This document shows positions 1 to 8,369 of a stretch of DNA of 38,692 bases, piece after piece. The stretch is from an uncultured Pelagimonas sp. (GTDB lineage Bacteria > Pseudomonadota > Alphaproteobacteria > Rhodobacterales > Rhodobacteraceae): contig CANMPP010000011.1 in the NCBI GenBank assembly GCA_947499735.1, forward strand, positions 1 through 38,692, given 5' to 3'. A program made the translations under genes and the position numbers. Under the pieces are notes generated by a model. That model was not told the origin of the DNA. It searched no databases and saw only the letters and a list, made by a program, of their open reading frames with translations. Numbering within the stretch: the stretch's first letter is position 1; every line of letters starts with the position of its first letter.

Positions 1-126
1 AGATCATGTTCGGCAGGCTCAAAGACTGGAGGCGAGTCGCAACCCGCTATGACCGCTGCACCAAGGTCTTCCTGTCCACAATCGCTCTCGCCGCAACCGT
101 CATATATTGGTTATGAGTCCTGACCC
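1..126 (+). mobile_element. IS5-family (IS427-like) insertion sequence, 3' end only
   Basis: Positions 3-116 encode the last 37 residues of a transposase and its stop; the tail (RYDRCTKVFLS, then ATVIYWL) is the usual C-terminus of IS5-family transposases common in Alphaproteobacteria. The terminal inverted repeat, read inward into the IS, is GGGTCAGGACTCA; on this strand it ends at about 126 and is followed by TA, the usual target dinucleotide. The same end, in opposite orientation and with one base change in the compared stretch, closes the window at 38606-38692. The rest of the element is outside the window, so completeness and activity cannot be judged. Confidence 0.85.
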
Positions 127-196
127 TAGGTTATTTGGGGGGCGTGACCCGCGCAAAGGGGGAAGATGCGTGGTTTTGAGCACCCCCTGAACTCAT

Positions 197-1246
197 TCAA
201 ATTTGGAGGGCAGCCCAATCCATTACGACCTTCCCCGATTGCCCCGACTTCATAGCGGCGAAGCCTTTGGCGTAATCCTGAACTCCAAACCGGTGGGTGA
301 TGACGCCAGATACATCTAACCCATTTTGCAACATGGCGATCATCTTGTACCAGGTCTCGAAAATTTCACGCCCGTAGATGCCCTTTATCGTGATTGCTTT
401 GAACACGATCCGGCTCCAATCAACGGGGCTTTTGCCTGGCGGAATTCCCAACAGCGCGATGCGACCGCCCATCACCATCGCCTCGACCATCTGATCAAGC
501 GCGATCTGATTGCCCGACATTTCCAATCCAACATCAAACCCTTGCGTGATCTTTAGGTGCGCCTGAACATCCGCCAGATCATCCTTGGCCACATTGACCG
601 GAACGACATCTGCAACCCGCGCCGCCAGATCAAGCCGGTCTTGATTGATATCGGTGATCACCACATTGCGGGCACCCGCGTGGCGCGCGACAGCCGCCGC
701 CATGATCCCGATAGGGCCTGCACCCGTGGTCAACACATCCTCCCCCACCAGATCAAAGGACAGCGCCGTGTGAACAGCGTTTCCCAACGGATCGAGGATC
801 GCGCCGATATCGTCGCTTATGTCGTCGGGCAAAGGCACCACGTTGAACGCTGGCAGGCACAGGTATTGCGCAAACGCGCCTTGCTCGTTCACGCCAATCC
901 CACGTGTTTCAGGGTCTAGGTGGAACTTACCCGCACGGCTTTGGCGCGACTGTTTCCCAATCAAATGTCCTTCGCCGCTACACCGTTGACCCAAGGCGAG
1001 GCCCTCTACATTCCGGCCCAGTTCAACGATTTCGCCAGCAAATTCATGGCCTGTAATTAGGGGGACAGGGACTGTCTTTTGCGCCCACTCATCCCAATTC
1101 CAGATGTGGATATCAGTGCCGCAAATGCCTGTTTTATTGATGCGGATCAGCACATCATCTGGCCCCACTTCGGGCACAGGAGCGGTCTGCATCCAAAGCC
1201 CTTCGCACGCATGTGCTTTGACCAATGCTTTCATTTCATTGCTCAT
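197..1246 (-). CDS. tdh: L-threonine 3-dehydrogenase
   Basis: Zinc-type medium-chain dehydrogenase of 349 residues that oxidises L-threonine to 2-amino-3-ketobutyrate with NAD. The catalytic zinc site is visible as C42 in [15 protein letters not shown] and as H67-E68 in ITGHEFAGE; the nucleotide-binding stretch is [13 protein letters not shown] near residue 173. The start codon lies inside the stop of the upstream kbl (ATGA overlap at 1243-1246), so the two are translationally coupled and make the two-step threonine-to-glycine route. Unusually, the structural-zinc lobe at residues 97-111 has no cysteines: the four positions that are Cys in E. coli Tdh read Gly, Ser, Ser and Asp here ([15 protein letters not shown]). 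The family call is firm because the whole N-terminal signature is present. Confidence 0.95.
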   Translation of the reverse strand: MSNEMKALVKAHACEGLWMQTAPVPEVGPDDVLIRINKTGICGTDIHIWNWDEWAQKTVPVPLITGHEFAGEIVELGRNVEGLALGQRCSGEGHLIGKQSRQSRAGKFHLDPETRGIGVNEQGAFAQYLCLPAFNVVPLPDDISDDIGAILDPLGNAVHTALSFDLVGEDVLTTGAGPIGIMAAAVARHAGARNVVITDINQDRLDLAARVADVVPVNVAKDDLADVQAHLKITQGFDVGLEMSGNQIALDQMVEAMVMGGRIALLGIPPGKSPVDWSRIVFKAITIKGIYGREIFETWYKMIAMLQNGLDVSGVITHRFGVQDYAKGFAAMKSGQSGKVVMDWAALQI

Positions 1247-2430
1247 TTGATCACCCCAACGGCCTTCCCTGCGATCTCGAACGCGGTCAGCGCGCGATCG
1301 AGGTCATCTTGCGTCAGGGAGGCGTTCATCTGGGTGCGAATACGGGTTTGGCCGCGTGGAACGACAGGGAAGAAAAAGCCGCTGACATAGACGCCTTCGT
1401 CAAACAGGCGTGCGGCCATGTCTTGGGCCACTTGGGCTTCGCCCAACATGACGGGAATGATCGGGTGCTCGCCGGGCAACAAATCGAACCCCAGTTTGGT
1501 CAGCCCCGCACGCCAATATGCGGCATTTTCAAACAATTGTGCGCGCAGGGCATCGCCTTGTTCAACCAACCGAATGGCCTCAATCCCGGCGGCTACAATG
1601 GAGGGCGGCAAGGAGTTCGAGAAAAGGTAAGGCCGTGCACGTTGCCGCAATAGATCAATCACAGGCTGAGGCCCCGCAATATACCCACCGATTGCGCCCC
1701 CAAGCGCCTTGCCAAGAGTCCCTGTCAGGATATCGACATCCACATCAAAATGCGCCGGCGTGCCCTTGCCCTGCGGCCCCATAAAGCCCGTGGAATGGCA
1801 ATCATCGACCATAACGAGTGCACCGTATTTTTCGGCCAGTTTTGTGATCTCTGGCAGGTTGGCCAGATATCCATCCATGCTGAACACGCCATCCGTCGCG
1901 ATCATGATGAATCGCGCGCCTGCCGCTTTTGCCGCTTTCAGCTGCGCTTCAAGATCGGCCATGTCAGAGTTCGCATAGCGGTATCGTTTTGCTTTGCACA
2001 ACCGAATGCCATCTATGATTGAGGCGTGGTTCAACGCATCCGAAATGATCGCGTCCTCGGGGCCCAAAAGCGGCTCAAACAGACCACCGTTTGCATCAAA
2101 ACATGCGGCAAACAGGATGGCGTCATCCTTGTCCAGGAAACGTGCCAAGCGCTGTTCCAACTCACGGTGCAGGTCTTGTGTGCCACAAATGAACCGGACC
2201 GAGGCCATGCCAAACCCCTTGGTGCCCATAACATCACTGGCTGCGTTGATCAGATCAGGGTGATCCGCCAGTCCAAGGTAGTTATTGGCGCATAGGTTGA
2301 TGACGGGCTTGCCGTTTGCTGTGATTTTCCCCGACTGCGGGGACGTAATGAGCCGTTCGCGCTTGGTCATCCCTTCTGCGTCAATCTGGGCAAGCGTATT
2401 TGTGATGTGATCTAGAAATGCGGTCGTCAT
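1243..2430 (-). CDS. kbl: 2-amino-3-ketobutyrate CoA ligase (glycine C-acetyltransferase)
   Basis: PLP-dependent alpha-oxoamine synthase that splits 2-amino-3-ketobutyrate with CoA into glycine and acetyl-CoA. The chosen start (MTTAFLDHI) gives 395 residues, the usual family length, and is preceded by a strong GGAGGG Shine-Dalgarno; an upstream in-frame start would add 16 unlikely residues. Family marks include [14 protein letters not shown], the [10 protein letters not shown] stretch that positions PLP, and [10 protein letters not shown] with the Schiff-base lysine. It overlaps tdh by 4 nt. The gene lies 96 bp downstream of the XRE-cupin regulator on the same strand, with an inverted repeat in the gap. 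Confidence 0.95.
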   Translation of the reverse strand: MTTAFLDHITNTLAQIDAEGMTKRERLITSPQSGKITANGKPVINLCANNYLGLADHPDLINAASDVMGTKGFGMASVRFICGTQDLHRELEQRLARFLDKDDAILFAACFDANGGLFEPLLGPEDAIISDALNHASIIDGIRLCKAKRYRYANSDMADLEAQLKAAKAAGARFIMIATDGVFSMDGYLANLPEITKLAEKYGALVMVDDCHSTGFMGPQGKGTPAHFDVDVDILTGTLGKALGGAIGGYIAGPQPVIDLLRQRARPYLFSNSLPPSIVAAGIEAIRLVEQGDALRAQLFENAAYWRAGLTKLGFDLLPGEHPIIPVMLGEAQVAQDMAARLFDEGVYVSGFFFPVVPRGQTRIRTQMNASLTQDDLDRALTAFEIAGKAVGVIK

Positions 2431-2469
2431 AACACCCTCCGTTTCCGGAAAGATGTCATAATGGAAATG

Positions 2470-2490
2470 ATTCCGCAATATCGGAATTAC
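2470..2490. promoter_or_regulatory. Candidate operator upstream of kbl-tdh
   Basis: ATTCCG-CAATAT-CGGAAT is a perfect 6-6-6 inverted repeat at 2470-2487, about 40 bp before the kbl start. Read on the minus strand the region starts GTAATTCCGATATT, which matches GTAATTCTGTATT just upstream of the neighbouring regulator gene (3095-3107) at 11 of 13 bases. The shared site suggests that the XRE-cupin protein controls both its own gene and kbl-tdh; this is inference. Confidence 0.45.
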
Positions 2491-2526
2491 GTTAAATCGA
2501 ATAGTATTCCGTGATGACGGATTTTC

Positions 2527-3084
2527 TTATGCGCCATGCACCACCAAAAACGCCCGTGCGGGCCCATCAGCGTTAATTTTATGCGGAACATCTGCTGCGT
2601 AACGCGCTGTATCGCCCGTGGACAATTGCTCAACCGCATCACCACTAGAAACGGTGAGCTGCCCCTCAATGACTGTCAGATGCTCCCGCGCGCCTTGCGC
2701 ATGAGGCAAACTTGCCAAGACACCGTCTTGGCTAAATTGCAGGTCGTACACCTCGTGCCGCCCCGCTTCCTCTGGCGGCGAAAGGATACGGATCGAACAC
2801 CCCGTTCCGTGGTTTTCGATTGTAGGGACATTCCCGCTGCGAAGGACCTCCACACGGCTGTCATGATCGTCCTCCAGAAGCCCTGCGAAATCTACCTGAA
2901 GCGCCTTCGTTAAATTCCATAGTGTTGAAATTGTTGGCGAAGATTCACCGCGTTCGATTTGGCTGACCATACTGCGTGATACGCCAGACAGCTTAGCCAC
3001 AGCGTCAAGAGACAATCCCTTGGCGCGGCGGGCATCCTTTAGTCTGGTTGGGAGGAGAGATAGTATTGCATCGGTATTTTCCAT
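2527..3084 (-). CDS. XRE-family transcriptional regulator with C-terminal cupin domain
   Basis: 185 residues. Residues about 10-65 form a lambda-repressor-type helix-turn-helix (LKDARRAKGLSLDAVAKLSG followed by VSRSMVSQIERGESSPTIST), and the C-terminal half (about 110-182) is a single cupin barrel with an AREHLTVIEGQLTV strand and a DVPHKI turn. This SutR/PuuR-like architecture is common for regulators of amino-acid or sulfur metabolism in which the cupin senses a small ligand. It sits immediately upstream of kbl-tdh on the same strand, so a role in threonine/glycine catabolism is likely. The specific ligand cannot be read from the sequence. Confidence 0.88.
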   Translation of the reverse strand: MENTDAILSLLPTRLKDARRAKGLSLDAVAKLSGVSRSMVSQIERGESSPTISTLWNLTKALQVDFAGLLEDDHDSRVEVLRSGNVPTIENHGTGCSIRILSPPEEAGRHEVYDLQFSQDGVLASLPHAQGAREHLTVIEGQLTVSSGDAVEQLSTGDTARYAADVPHKINADGPARAFLVVHGA

Positions 3085-3094
3085 AATAACGGAT

Positions 3095-3107
3095 AATACA
3101 GAATTAC
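3095..3107 (-). promoter_or_regulatory. Candidate autoregulatory half-site of the XRE-cupin gene
   Basis: The minus strand reads GTAATTCTGTATT here, ending about 10 nt before the regulator's ATG. It repeats the sequence found in the kbl-tdh upstream palindrome with two mismatches. Its position so near the start codon would suit autorepression. Confidence 0.35.
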
Positions 3108-3164
3108 AGGCATGCGCTGCAAGGTGGAACGTACCTCGAAATAAGTTCTTTTCCGCAATCAGGT

Positions 3165-3198
3165 TTCGCCTGCGCCGACAGATGTCAACGCAGGCGAA
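3165..3198 (-). terminator. Hairpin downstream of katA
   Basis: TTCGCCTGCG and CGCAGGCGAA form a perfect 10-bp stem with a 14-nt loop, 20 nt after the katA stop. No clear T-run follows on the minus strand, so this may be a transcript 3' end stabiliser or a weak terminator rather than a classical intrinsic one. Confidence 0.45.
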
Positions 3199-3217
3199 GT
3201 GTTTTAGAAAGCTTACC

Positions 3218-4678
3218 TTAGAGATCGCTTACATCCGCAATGTCCACGCCGAGTGCTTTAGCAACGCCGAGAGCGTAGGCAGGATCTGCTCGATGGCAGT
3301 TGCGGAGGTGCCGGTGTTGGATTTCAATTCGTGCATCGCCAAGGCTGCGGCCCGTGTTTTCGAACAGAGCTTGCTGCTGCTCTGGAGACATCAACCGAAA
3401 CAGGTTGCCCGGTTGAGAGTAATAGTCCTCATCTTCACGGTGGTTCCAATGATCTGCCGCACCCTCAACCGTCAAAGGTGGTTCGGAAAAATCAGGTTGC
3501 TCTTGCCATTCGCCGTGCATGTTTGGCTCGTACCCAATACGGGATCCGGCATTGCCGTCGATGCGCATTCCGCCATCACGGTGGTATGAATGGACAGGGC
3601 AACGTGGTGCATTCACAGGAATTTGGGCATGGTTGACACCCAAACGGTGGCGTTGCGTGTCGCCATAGGAAAAGAGACGCCCTTGAAGCATTTTGTCCGG
3701 TGAGAAGCTGATCCCAGGCACCACGTTGGATGGTGCGAATGCGGATTGCTCAACCTCGGCATGGTAGTTTTCAGGGTTACAGTTCAATTCCATCTCGCCC
3801 ACTTCGATTAATGGATAATCTGCGTGAGGCCAGACTTTGGTCAGATCAAATGGGTTAACGTGATAGCTGCCTGCGTCCTTCTCGGGCATGATTTGAACAG
3901 AGAGTGTCCACTTTGGAAAATCACCGTTCTCGATGCTTTCGTATAGATCACGCTGATGGCTCTCACGATCCGCAGCAACCACTTGTGCTGCTTCTGCATC
4001 GGTCAGGTTTTTGATGCCTTGCTGCGATTTAAAGTGGAACTTGACCCAATACCGTTCATTGTCGGCATTGATAAAGCTAAAGGTGTGGCTGCCGAAACCG
4101 TGCATGTGTCGGTATGTTGCGGGGAGGCCGCGGTCTGACATCACGATCGTGACTTGGTGCAAGGCTTCGGGCAGGTTTGTCCAGAAATCCCAGTTGTTGT
4201 CGGCGCTGCGCATGTTCGTGCGTGGATCACGTTTTACCGCGTGGTTCAGATCGGGGAACTTCATGGGATCGCGCAAGAAGAAAACAGGTGTGTTGTTGCC
4301 AACCAAATCCCAGTTGCCTTCTTCGGTGTAGAATTTTACCGCAAAACCACGAATATCGCGTTCTGCGTCAGCAGCGCCGCGCTCGCCAGCCACCGTTGAA
4401 AACCGCAGGAACATATCGGTCTTCTTGCCAACTTCCGAGAAAATCTTGGCACGGGTGTATTTTGTAATGTCATGGGTCACCGTAAAAGTCCCATAGGCCG
4501 CTGAACCCTTAGCGTGCATACGACGTTCGGGGATTACTTCACGGTCGAAATGGGCCATTTTTTCGAGAAACCAAACGTCCTGAAGCAGCGCAGGGCCGCG
4601 CGGTCCTGCCGTCATAATATTTTGGTTGTCTGGCACAGGTGCCCCGAAAGAAGTTGTTAGTTTTGGCTGTTTAGTCAC
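3218..4678 (-). CDS. katA: Monofunctional heme catalase (small-subunit type)
   Basis: 486 residues, the usual length of clade-3 small-subunit catalases, converting hydrogen peroxide to water and oxygen. The distal His is H55 in [18 protein letters not shown], the distal Asn lies in [12 protein letters not shown] (residues 126-137), and the proximal heme Tyr is Y338 in [15 protein letters not shown]. The start is GTG, chosen for the AGGAAAG Shine-Dalgarno just upstream and the alignment of [15 protein letters not shown] with the family N-terminus. It follows yeiH with an 81-bp gap on the same strand and may be read from the same transcript. Confidence 0.96.
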   Translation of the reverse strand: MTKQPKLTTSFGAPVPDNQNIMTAGPRGPALLQDVWFLEKMAHFDREVIPERRMHAKGSAAYGTFTVTHDITKYTRAKIFSEVGKKTDMFLRFSTVAGERGAADAERDIRGFAVKFYTEEGNWDLVGNNTPVFFLRDPMKFPDLNHAVKRDPRTNMRSADNNWDFWTNLPEALHQVTIVMSDRGLPATYRHMHGFGSHTFSFINADNERYWVKFHFKSQQGIKNLTDAEAAQVVAADRESHQRDLYESIENGDFPKWTLSVQIMPEKDAGSYHVNPFDLTKVWPHADYPLIEVGEMELNCNPENYHAEVEQSAFAPSNVVPGISFSPDKMLQGRLFSYGDTQRHRLGVNHAQIPVNAPRCPVHSYHRDGGMRIDGNAGSRIGYEPNMHGEWQEQPDFSEPPLTVEGAADHWNHREDEDYYSQPGNLFRLMSPEQQQALFENTGRSLGDARIEIQHRHLRNCHRADPAYALGVAKALGVDIADVSDL

Positions 4679-4759
4679 GTTTCTTTCCTAGTATTTTGTG
4701 GGTCGCAGTTCGCGCCCAGATGGTTTTCTTTGGTTACGATTGAAAAACTCTTTTACATT

Positions 4760-5848
4760 TCAGTCACTCGGTCCGAGGCCCGCATGAGCCAGGTCACTGA
4801 TCTCCATTCCGCAGGCCCCTGTTTCAGTGTGCAGATTTCCTAGCGATAAGATGTCGGGCGTATCTGATTGCGAAAGTACGAGGATGGCTGCCGCCACTGC
4901 AAAAAGCAGGACCGTTTCTAGGCAAACAATAACGAGCGCGGCACCCCCGACGTGACCTAAGCTTTTTAGTGAGGTTTTCATTCCGATTCCGACAATGCCT
5001 ATCACCAACAGCCATGTTGAGATTGCCGCGAGCAACGCCCGGATCGGCTCGGGCAGAACGCCCAGACTGTTGATCATAATCGCGATTGCGAACCCATAGA
5101 CGAACCAGGGGACGCCACTACGGCTGCCTTGCTCTGCTTGGCGGCGAAACCCGAATGAGATCATAATAATAATCGGAACAAGAAGTGATACGCGAAATAA
5201 TTTAATAAGAGTTGCGGTGTTGCCCGCCTCTTCTGAAACAGAAAAACCTGCTCCGACAACCTGCGCAACATCGTGAATTGTTAACCCTAAAAGCACGCCA
5301 ACGTACTGATCATCCAATCCCAAAGCCTGCCCCAAAATCGGATAGACAATCATTGCAATTGTAGAGAGTGTTGTAACCGCGACCACGATAAAAGCCGTGT
5401 CGCGCTCTCTTGTCTCGGATGCGGGCAACACAGCTGAAATGGCTAAAGCCGCCGAAGCCCCGCAGATGCCAACAGCGCCGCCGGACAAAACGCCAAACTT
5501 GATGTTCTTTCCAAACAAAAACGATATAGCGATCCCGATAGATACGGTAAAGGCGACGCCACCAATAACGAGGCCAATGGTTTGAACCCCCAAATCGCCG
5601 ATGTCAGCCAACGTAATTCTGAGACCCAATAGCGCAACGCCCAATTTCAACAGATCCGCCGCGGCGAACCTTATTCCCGGCGCAACTTTTTCATCGTCCA
5701 CCAGAAAATGCAGGCTCAACCCCAGAAGAAGAGCAAACAGCATAGTTGGCGCGGCGTAGTGATCTGAAAGAAACCGTGCTGCTGTTGCTACGATTAAACA
5801 GATCAACACCCCCGGCATGAGGTGCGCGGCTTGCCGGTATTTTGTCAT
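4760..5848 (-). CDS. YeiH/UPF0324 family putative sulfate exporter
   Basis: Polytopic membrane protein of 362 residues with about ten hydrophobic segments. Family marks are the GVALLGLRIT stretch after the second or third helix, GGAVGICGASAALAISA, the signature TIHDVAQVVGAGFSVS, and GIVGIGMKTSLKSL near the C-terminus. UPF0324 proteins are annotated as putative sulfate exporters, often controlled by CysB-like regulators; the substrate is not proven. The ATG follows the stop of the aldoxime dehydratase remnant by 2 nt, suggesting that this gene was once coupled to an intact dehydratase. A second, decayed copy lies at 37882-38406. Confidence 0.88.
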   Translation of the reverse strand: MTKYRQAAHLMPGVLICLIVATAARFLSDHYAAPTMLFALLLGLSLHFLVDDEKVAPGIRFAAADLLKLGVALLGLRITLADIGDLGVQTIGLVIGGVAFTVSIGIAISFLFGKNIKFGVLSGGAVGICGASAALAISAVLPASETRERDTAFIVVAVTTLSTIAMIVYPILGQALGLDDQYVGVLLGLTIHDVAQVVGAGFSVSEEAGNTATLIKLFRVSLLVPIIIMISFGFRRQAEQGSRSGVPWFVYGFAIAIMINSLGVLPEPIRALLAAISTWLLVIGIVGIGMKTSLKSLGHVGGAALVIVCLETVLLFAVAAAILVLSQSDTPDILSLGNLHTETGACGMEISDLAHAGLGPSD

Positions 5849-5850
5849 GA

Positions 5851-5979
5851 TTAGACCTGACTATTTTCAAAGTGAGGGAGCAGCCCGAAACCGGGCTGGC
5901 AGTTGAAATATAAAAACGCAGCATCCCCACTCAGAACATGATTTTCGTGGGGCGTTCTGAGCTTCAGATTTTCCTGAAA
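5851..5979 (-). pseudogene. Remnant of an aldoxime dehydratase (C-terminal end only)
   Basis: The last 42 residues before the stop (starting FQENLKLRTPHENHVL and ending GLLPHFENSQV) align with the C-terminus of the intact aldoxime dehydratase at 6485-7549 (YQENLQLLTYHEIYVL ... TGLLPYFTN). The conserved His, the F/Y-x-NC segment and the terminal GLLP motif are kept. Nothing upstream resembles the other 300 residues of the enzyme, so this is a 3' fragment. Its divergence from the intact gene suggests an older, separate paralogue rather than a recent partial duplication. The stop codon lies 2 nt before the yeiH start. Confidence 0.75.
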
Positions 5980-6056
5980 TTCATCCGTTCGGCTCCCGCC
6001 GGCACTCAAATAGCTGGCCTGTACAATTGCCCCAGCACAGAAGAGAGGCTGCCCCC

Positions 6057-6146
6057 TCACAGCAACACCAAGATGCCGACAGAAACTACAGAAACCGCCA
6101 CAACCAATATGATTGCGAAGGCTGACAAACATCCTAGCAGTGTCAT
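6057..6146 (-). CDS. Possible small hydrophobic peptide (29 residues)
   Basis: A short frame begins with ATG at 6146, preceded by AGAGGA at about 6 nt, and encodes 29 residues that are almost entirely hydrophobic (MTLLGCLSAFAIILVVAV then a Val/Leu-rich end), enough for one membrane span. It lies between a candidate operator at 6179-6193 and the dehydratase remnant. I do not recognise it. It could be a real micropeptide or leader, or a leftover of a larger membrane protein gene. Confidence 0.35.
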   Translation of the reverse strand: MTLLGCLSAFAIILVVAVSVVSVGILVLL

Positions 6147-6178
6147 TATAAATCCTCTACGTGAGTGGGGTTGATATT

Positions 6179-6193
6179 TTCTACATTATGGAA
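6179..6193. promoter_or_regulatory. IclR-type operator candidate before the yeiH-katA leader
   Basis: TTCTACATTATGGAA is a near-palindrome of the same 15-bp form as the sites at 20080, 25057 and 25146. It is immediately followed by an overlapping GGAAT-AGC-ATTCC repeat (6190-6202). It sits 33 bp before the small-peptide ATG on the minus strand. Confidence 0.5.
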
Positions 6194-6430
6194 TAGCATT
6201 CCAAATTAGTCAATATCACCTGTCGACCTTCTGAAGATATTAAATGTCTAAATTGGCCCACGGCCTTGTTTCATAGATCAGATTTAGAAATTTTTTAAAT
6301 TAAAACAGAGTGATAAATGGCATCCATGGGTGCCTTGGCAGTACCGCCGGGGATCAGACCTGCGACACCCGCAGATGCCATAACACGACAAAAGCATGAA
6401 TAGGTTTTTCCTATTCTATATACAGTATTT

Positions 6431-6441
6431 ATATGCTTCTC
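6431..6441 (+). promoter_or_regulatory. Repeated ATATGYTTYTC motif upstream of aldoxime dehydratase
   Basis: ATATGCTTCTC here matches ATATGCTTTTC (9311-9321) and ATATGTTTCTC (9339-9349) in the LysR/TAXI intergenic region. A shared element before both units flanking the LysR gene suggests a common regulator site, possibly for that LysR protein. The remainder of 6241-6484 shows AT-rich sequence and no gene I can support. Confidence 0.35.
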
Positions 6442-6484
6442 TCTATACCTGAAGCAGGTTAACGTGAGGTGGGAAGCAGTTACC

Positions 6485-7549
6485 ATGAGAGGCCCAATGA
6501 CACAGCTCGACATGCCCCGCACTTTCCCCATGAAAAAGCCAGCCAACCATACGCCTGTGATTCAGCGCTATTCGTCCCGCGTTCCAGAAGGCGTTGCGAC
6601 AATACGCGTTGCGACCTTGGGGTTTCAGAGCAAAAAGAGCTCTAAAGAAAACCTCGAGGCTTTTCTCATTTATCTACAGGATGTGTTCTCGAACGTGGGC
6701 TTGCCCCAGCACCACGACATCGCTGATTTTGTGGACGATCAGGGCTACAGCACAGCAATGGCAGTTTGCTATTGGCTGGGCGAGGATGGATACACGGCAT
6801 GGTCGGAAAAATTCAATCTGTGGTGGGCCGCACGGGATCCCGAGGCCCTCGACCACGGATTGTGGTTCGAAAGCTTTTCCGTGCCCCCTCCCTATCGGGA
6901 AACAAACCTGTTTCAAGAATACCTGCGCGGCGTCTCTGCCTGCCCGATGAGCAAAATTGAACCAATGTCCGAGAGTGGGTATTGGGGTGCTGCACGGGAT
7001 CGTTTTTCGGCATCGGCCCATGATGATTTTAGCCCGAAGCAAAATGTTGAGCTGCAATATAACCCGGCGAGAGAGACGCTGGGAAAGCACATCAAAGTCT
7101 CAGACATTCCAAGCCAGCTTTGCGTTATTCGCTCCGGTGTGACGTGGGCCAATTGTGGTGAAGAACAACTGGAAAGCTATGAAACCAACCTAAAACCCAA
7201 GCTGGATAAGGGCATGGCGTATTTGCGCGAAAACCCCGTGGACACGGGGTGTTGCAGCCTGCGCCAAGTGACCTGCCTCGAGGCCGATGGGAGCGCTCAA
7301 AAAGAAGCTTATTCTCTGGGAATTTTCCTGACCTACGGCCATTTGGAGCGATGGGCACATGACCACCCTACGCATTTGGCAATTTACACCCGCGCCCTTG
7401 CGGAGCGTAAGAAGTATCAGGAAAATTTGCAGCTTCTCACATACCACGAGATTTATGTTTTGAACGAGGACGTGAGGTTCGAATACATAAACTGCCACCC
7501 TGATACAGGTTTGCTGCCTTACTTCACCAATAACGCAGCCGATCAGTAG
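6485..7549 (+). CDS. oxd: Heme-dependent aldoxime dehydratase
   Basis: 354 residues, matching the roughly 350-residue length of OxdA/OxdRE-type aldoxime dehydratases, cytoplasmic heme enzymes that dehydrate aldoximes (R-CH=N-OH) to nitriles. The recognisable C-terminal block contains LERWAHDHPTHLAIY (residues about 286-301), LTYHEIYVL (about 318-326) and FEYINCHPDTGLLPYF (about 332-347); in the family the proximal heme His and the catalytic distal His lie in this part. The ATG at 6485 follows GAGGTGGGAAG; a GTG 21 nt upstream or an ATG at 6497 are alternatives. A GST gene follows after 171 bp, and nitrilase, nitrile hydratase and amidases nearby support the assignment. Confidence 0.88.
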   Translation: MRGPMTQLDMPRTFPMKKPANHTPVIQRYSSRVPEGVATIRVATLGFQSKKSSKENLEAFLIYLQDVFSNVGLPQHHDIADFVDDQGYSTAMAVCYWLGEDGYTAWSEKFNLWWAARDPEALDHGLWFESFSVPPPYRETNLFQEYLRGVSACPMSKIEPMSESGYWGAARDRFSASAHDDFSPKQNVELQYNPARETLGKHIKVSDIPSQLCVIRSGVTWANCGEEQLESYETNLKPKLDKGMAYLRENPVDTGCCSLRQVTCLEADGSAQKEAYSLGIFLTYGHLERWAHDHPTHLAIYTRALAERKKYQENLQLLTYHEIYVLNEDVRFEYINCHPDTGLLPYFTNNAADQ

Positions 7550-7720
7550 GGAACTGAGTTTTGCCCCTGTTTTCCGCGCCTTAGCGTTCAGCACATTTGG
7601 GAGCAGGTCGCTCAAGCCCGACACATATAGAAAGGCATGGCCAACTGATCGGGGTATTCCCCGCTCGGGTATCAAGACCTGCCTTCAGGCCTCAAAACAC
7701 CAATCAAAAGGAACAAAAAG

Positions 7721-8323
7721 ATGCCAATCCAACTTTATGATGTCCCGAAATCCGGGCACTGCCATCGTGTGCGCCTCGCCGCGTCATTAATGGGGATTGA
7801 GATTGGCACCATTGCCGTCATGGAAATGGAAGGACAGCGTCAGGGCTCTGAATATTTGGCTATCAATCCCTTGGGCCAAGTGCCCACATTGGTCGATGGT
7901 GATGTGAAGGTGCGCGATTCAATCGCAATCATTCAGTATCTGGAACAGACCTACGCCCCAGAGCAAGGCTGGATGCCCAGCGATCCCGTACTGAAGGCGC
8001 AAGTGCACGAATGGTTCGCGATTGCAGCCGGTGAAATGTTTCGTGGCCCCAACATGGCACGCCTGATCAAGTTGTTTAAAATGGCCGGAGACTATGAAGC
8101 GGCCGAGGTAAGGAGTGCGAAGCTCTTCAAGCTCATTGAGGAGCATTTGAACAACCGCACCTGGCTGGTGGGCGCACGCGCAACATTGGCAGATGTTGCC
8201 TGTTACTCTTACATCGCCGTTGCCAATGAAGGCGAATTGGATCTCGCCCCCTTCCCCAACATCAATGGGTGGCTGAGCGCGGTCCAAGCACTGGATGGCT
8301 TTGTGGATATTCCCCGCTCTTAA
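7721..8323 (+). CDS. Glutathione S-transferase family protein
   Basis: 200 residues with a thioredoxin-fold N-terminal domain (LYDVPKSGHCHRVRLAASL, then NPLGQVPTLVDGD and the glutathione-binding RDSIAIIQYLE) and an all-helical C-terminal domain with TLADVACYSYIAVANEG. RBS AAAAGGAAC is well placed. It follows the aldoxime dehydratase on the same strand and may protect against, or conjugate, reactive products of that pathway; the substrate cannot be inferred. A GC-rich hairpin follows the stop codon. Confidence 0.88.
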   Translation: MPIQLYDVPKSGHCHRVRLAASLMGIEIGTIAVMEMEGQRQGSEYLAINPLGQVPTLVDGDVKVRDSIAIIQYLEQTYAPEQGWMPSDPVLKAQVHEWFAIAAGEMFRGPNMARLIKLFKMAGDYEAAEVRSAKLFKLIEEHLNNRTWLVGARATLADVACYSYIAVANEGELDLAPFPNINGWLSAVQALDGFVDIPRS

Positions 8324-8330
8324 GGCGAAG

Positions 8331-8357
8331 GGCGGGCCTGCATTTTGCCGGCCCGCC
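8331..8357. terminator. GC-rich hairpin between convergent GST and LysR genes
   Basis: GGCGGGCC and GGCCCGCC form an 8-bp stem around an 11-nt loop. It lies 8 nt after the GST stop and 12 nt after the LysR stop on the other strand. The T-tract is weak on the plus side, so efficiency is uncertain; the position suits a bidirectional terminator. Confidence 0.6.
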
Positions 8358-8369
8358 TCTAATCGCTAT

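Noticed and set aside
6295-6546. 83-residue minus-strand frame upstream of the aldoxime dehydratase gene
   Set aside because: It overlaps the dehydratase start and its promoter region, has no RBS and no recognisable domain; the inner 28-residue frame (GVAGLIPGGTAKAPMDAIY) is intriguing but unsupported.
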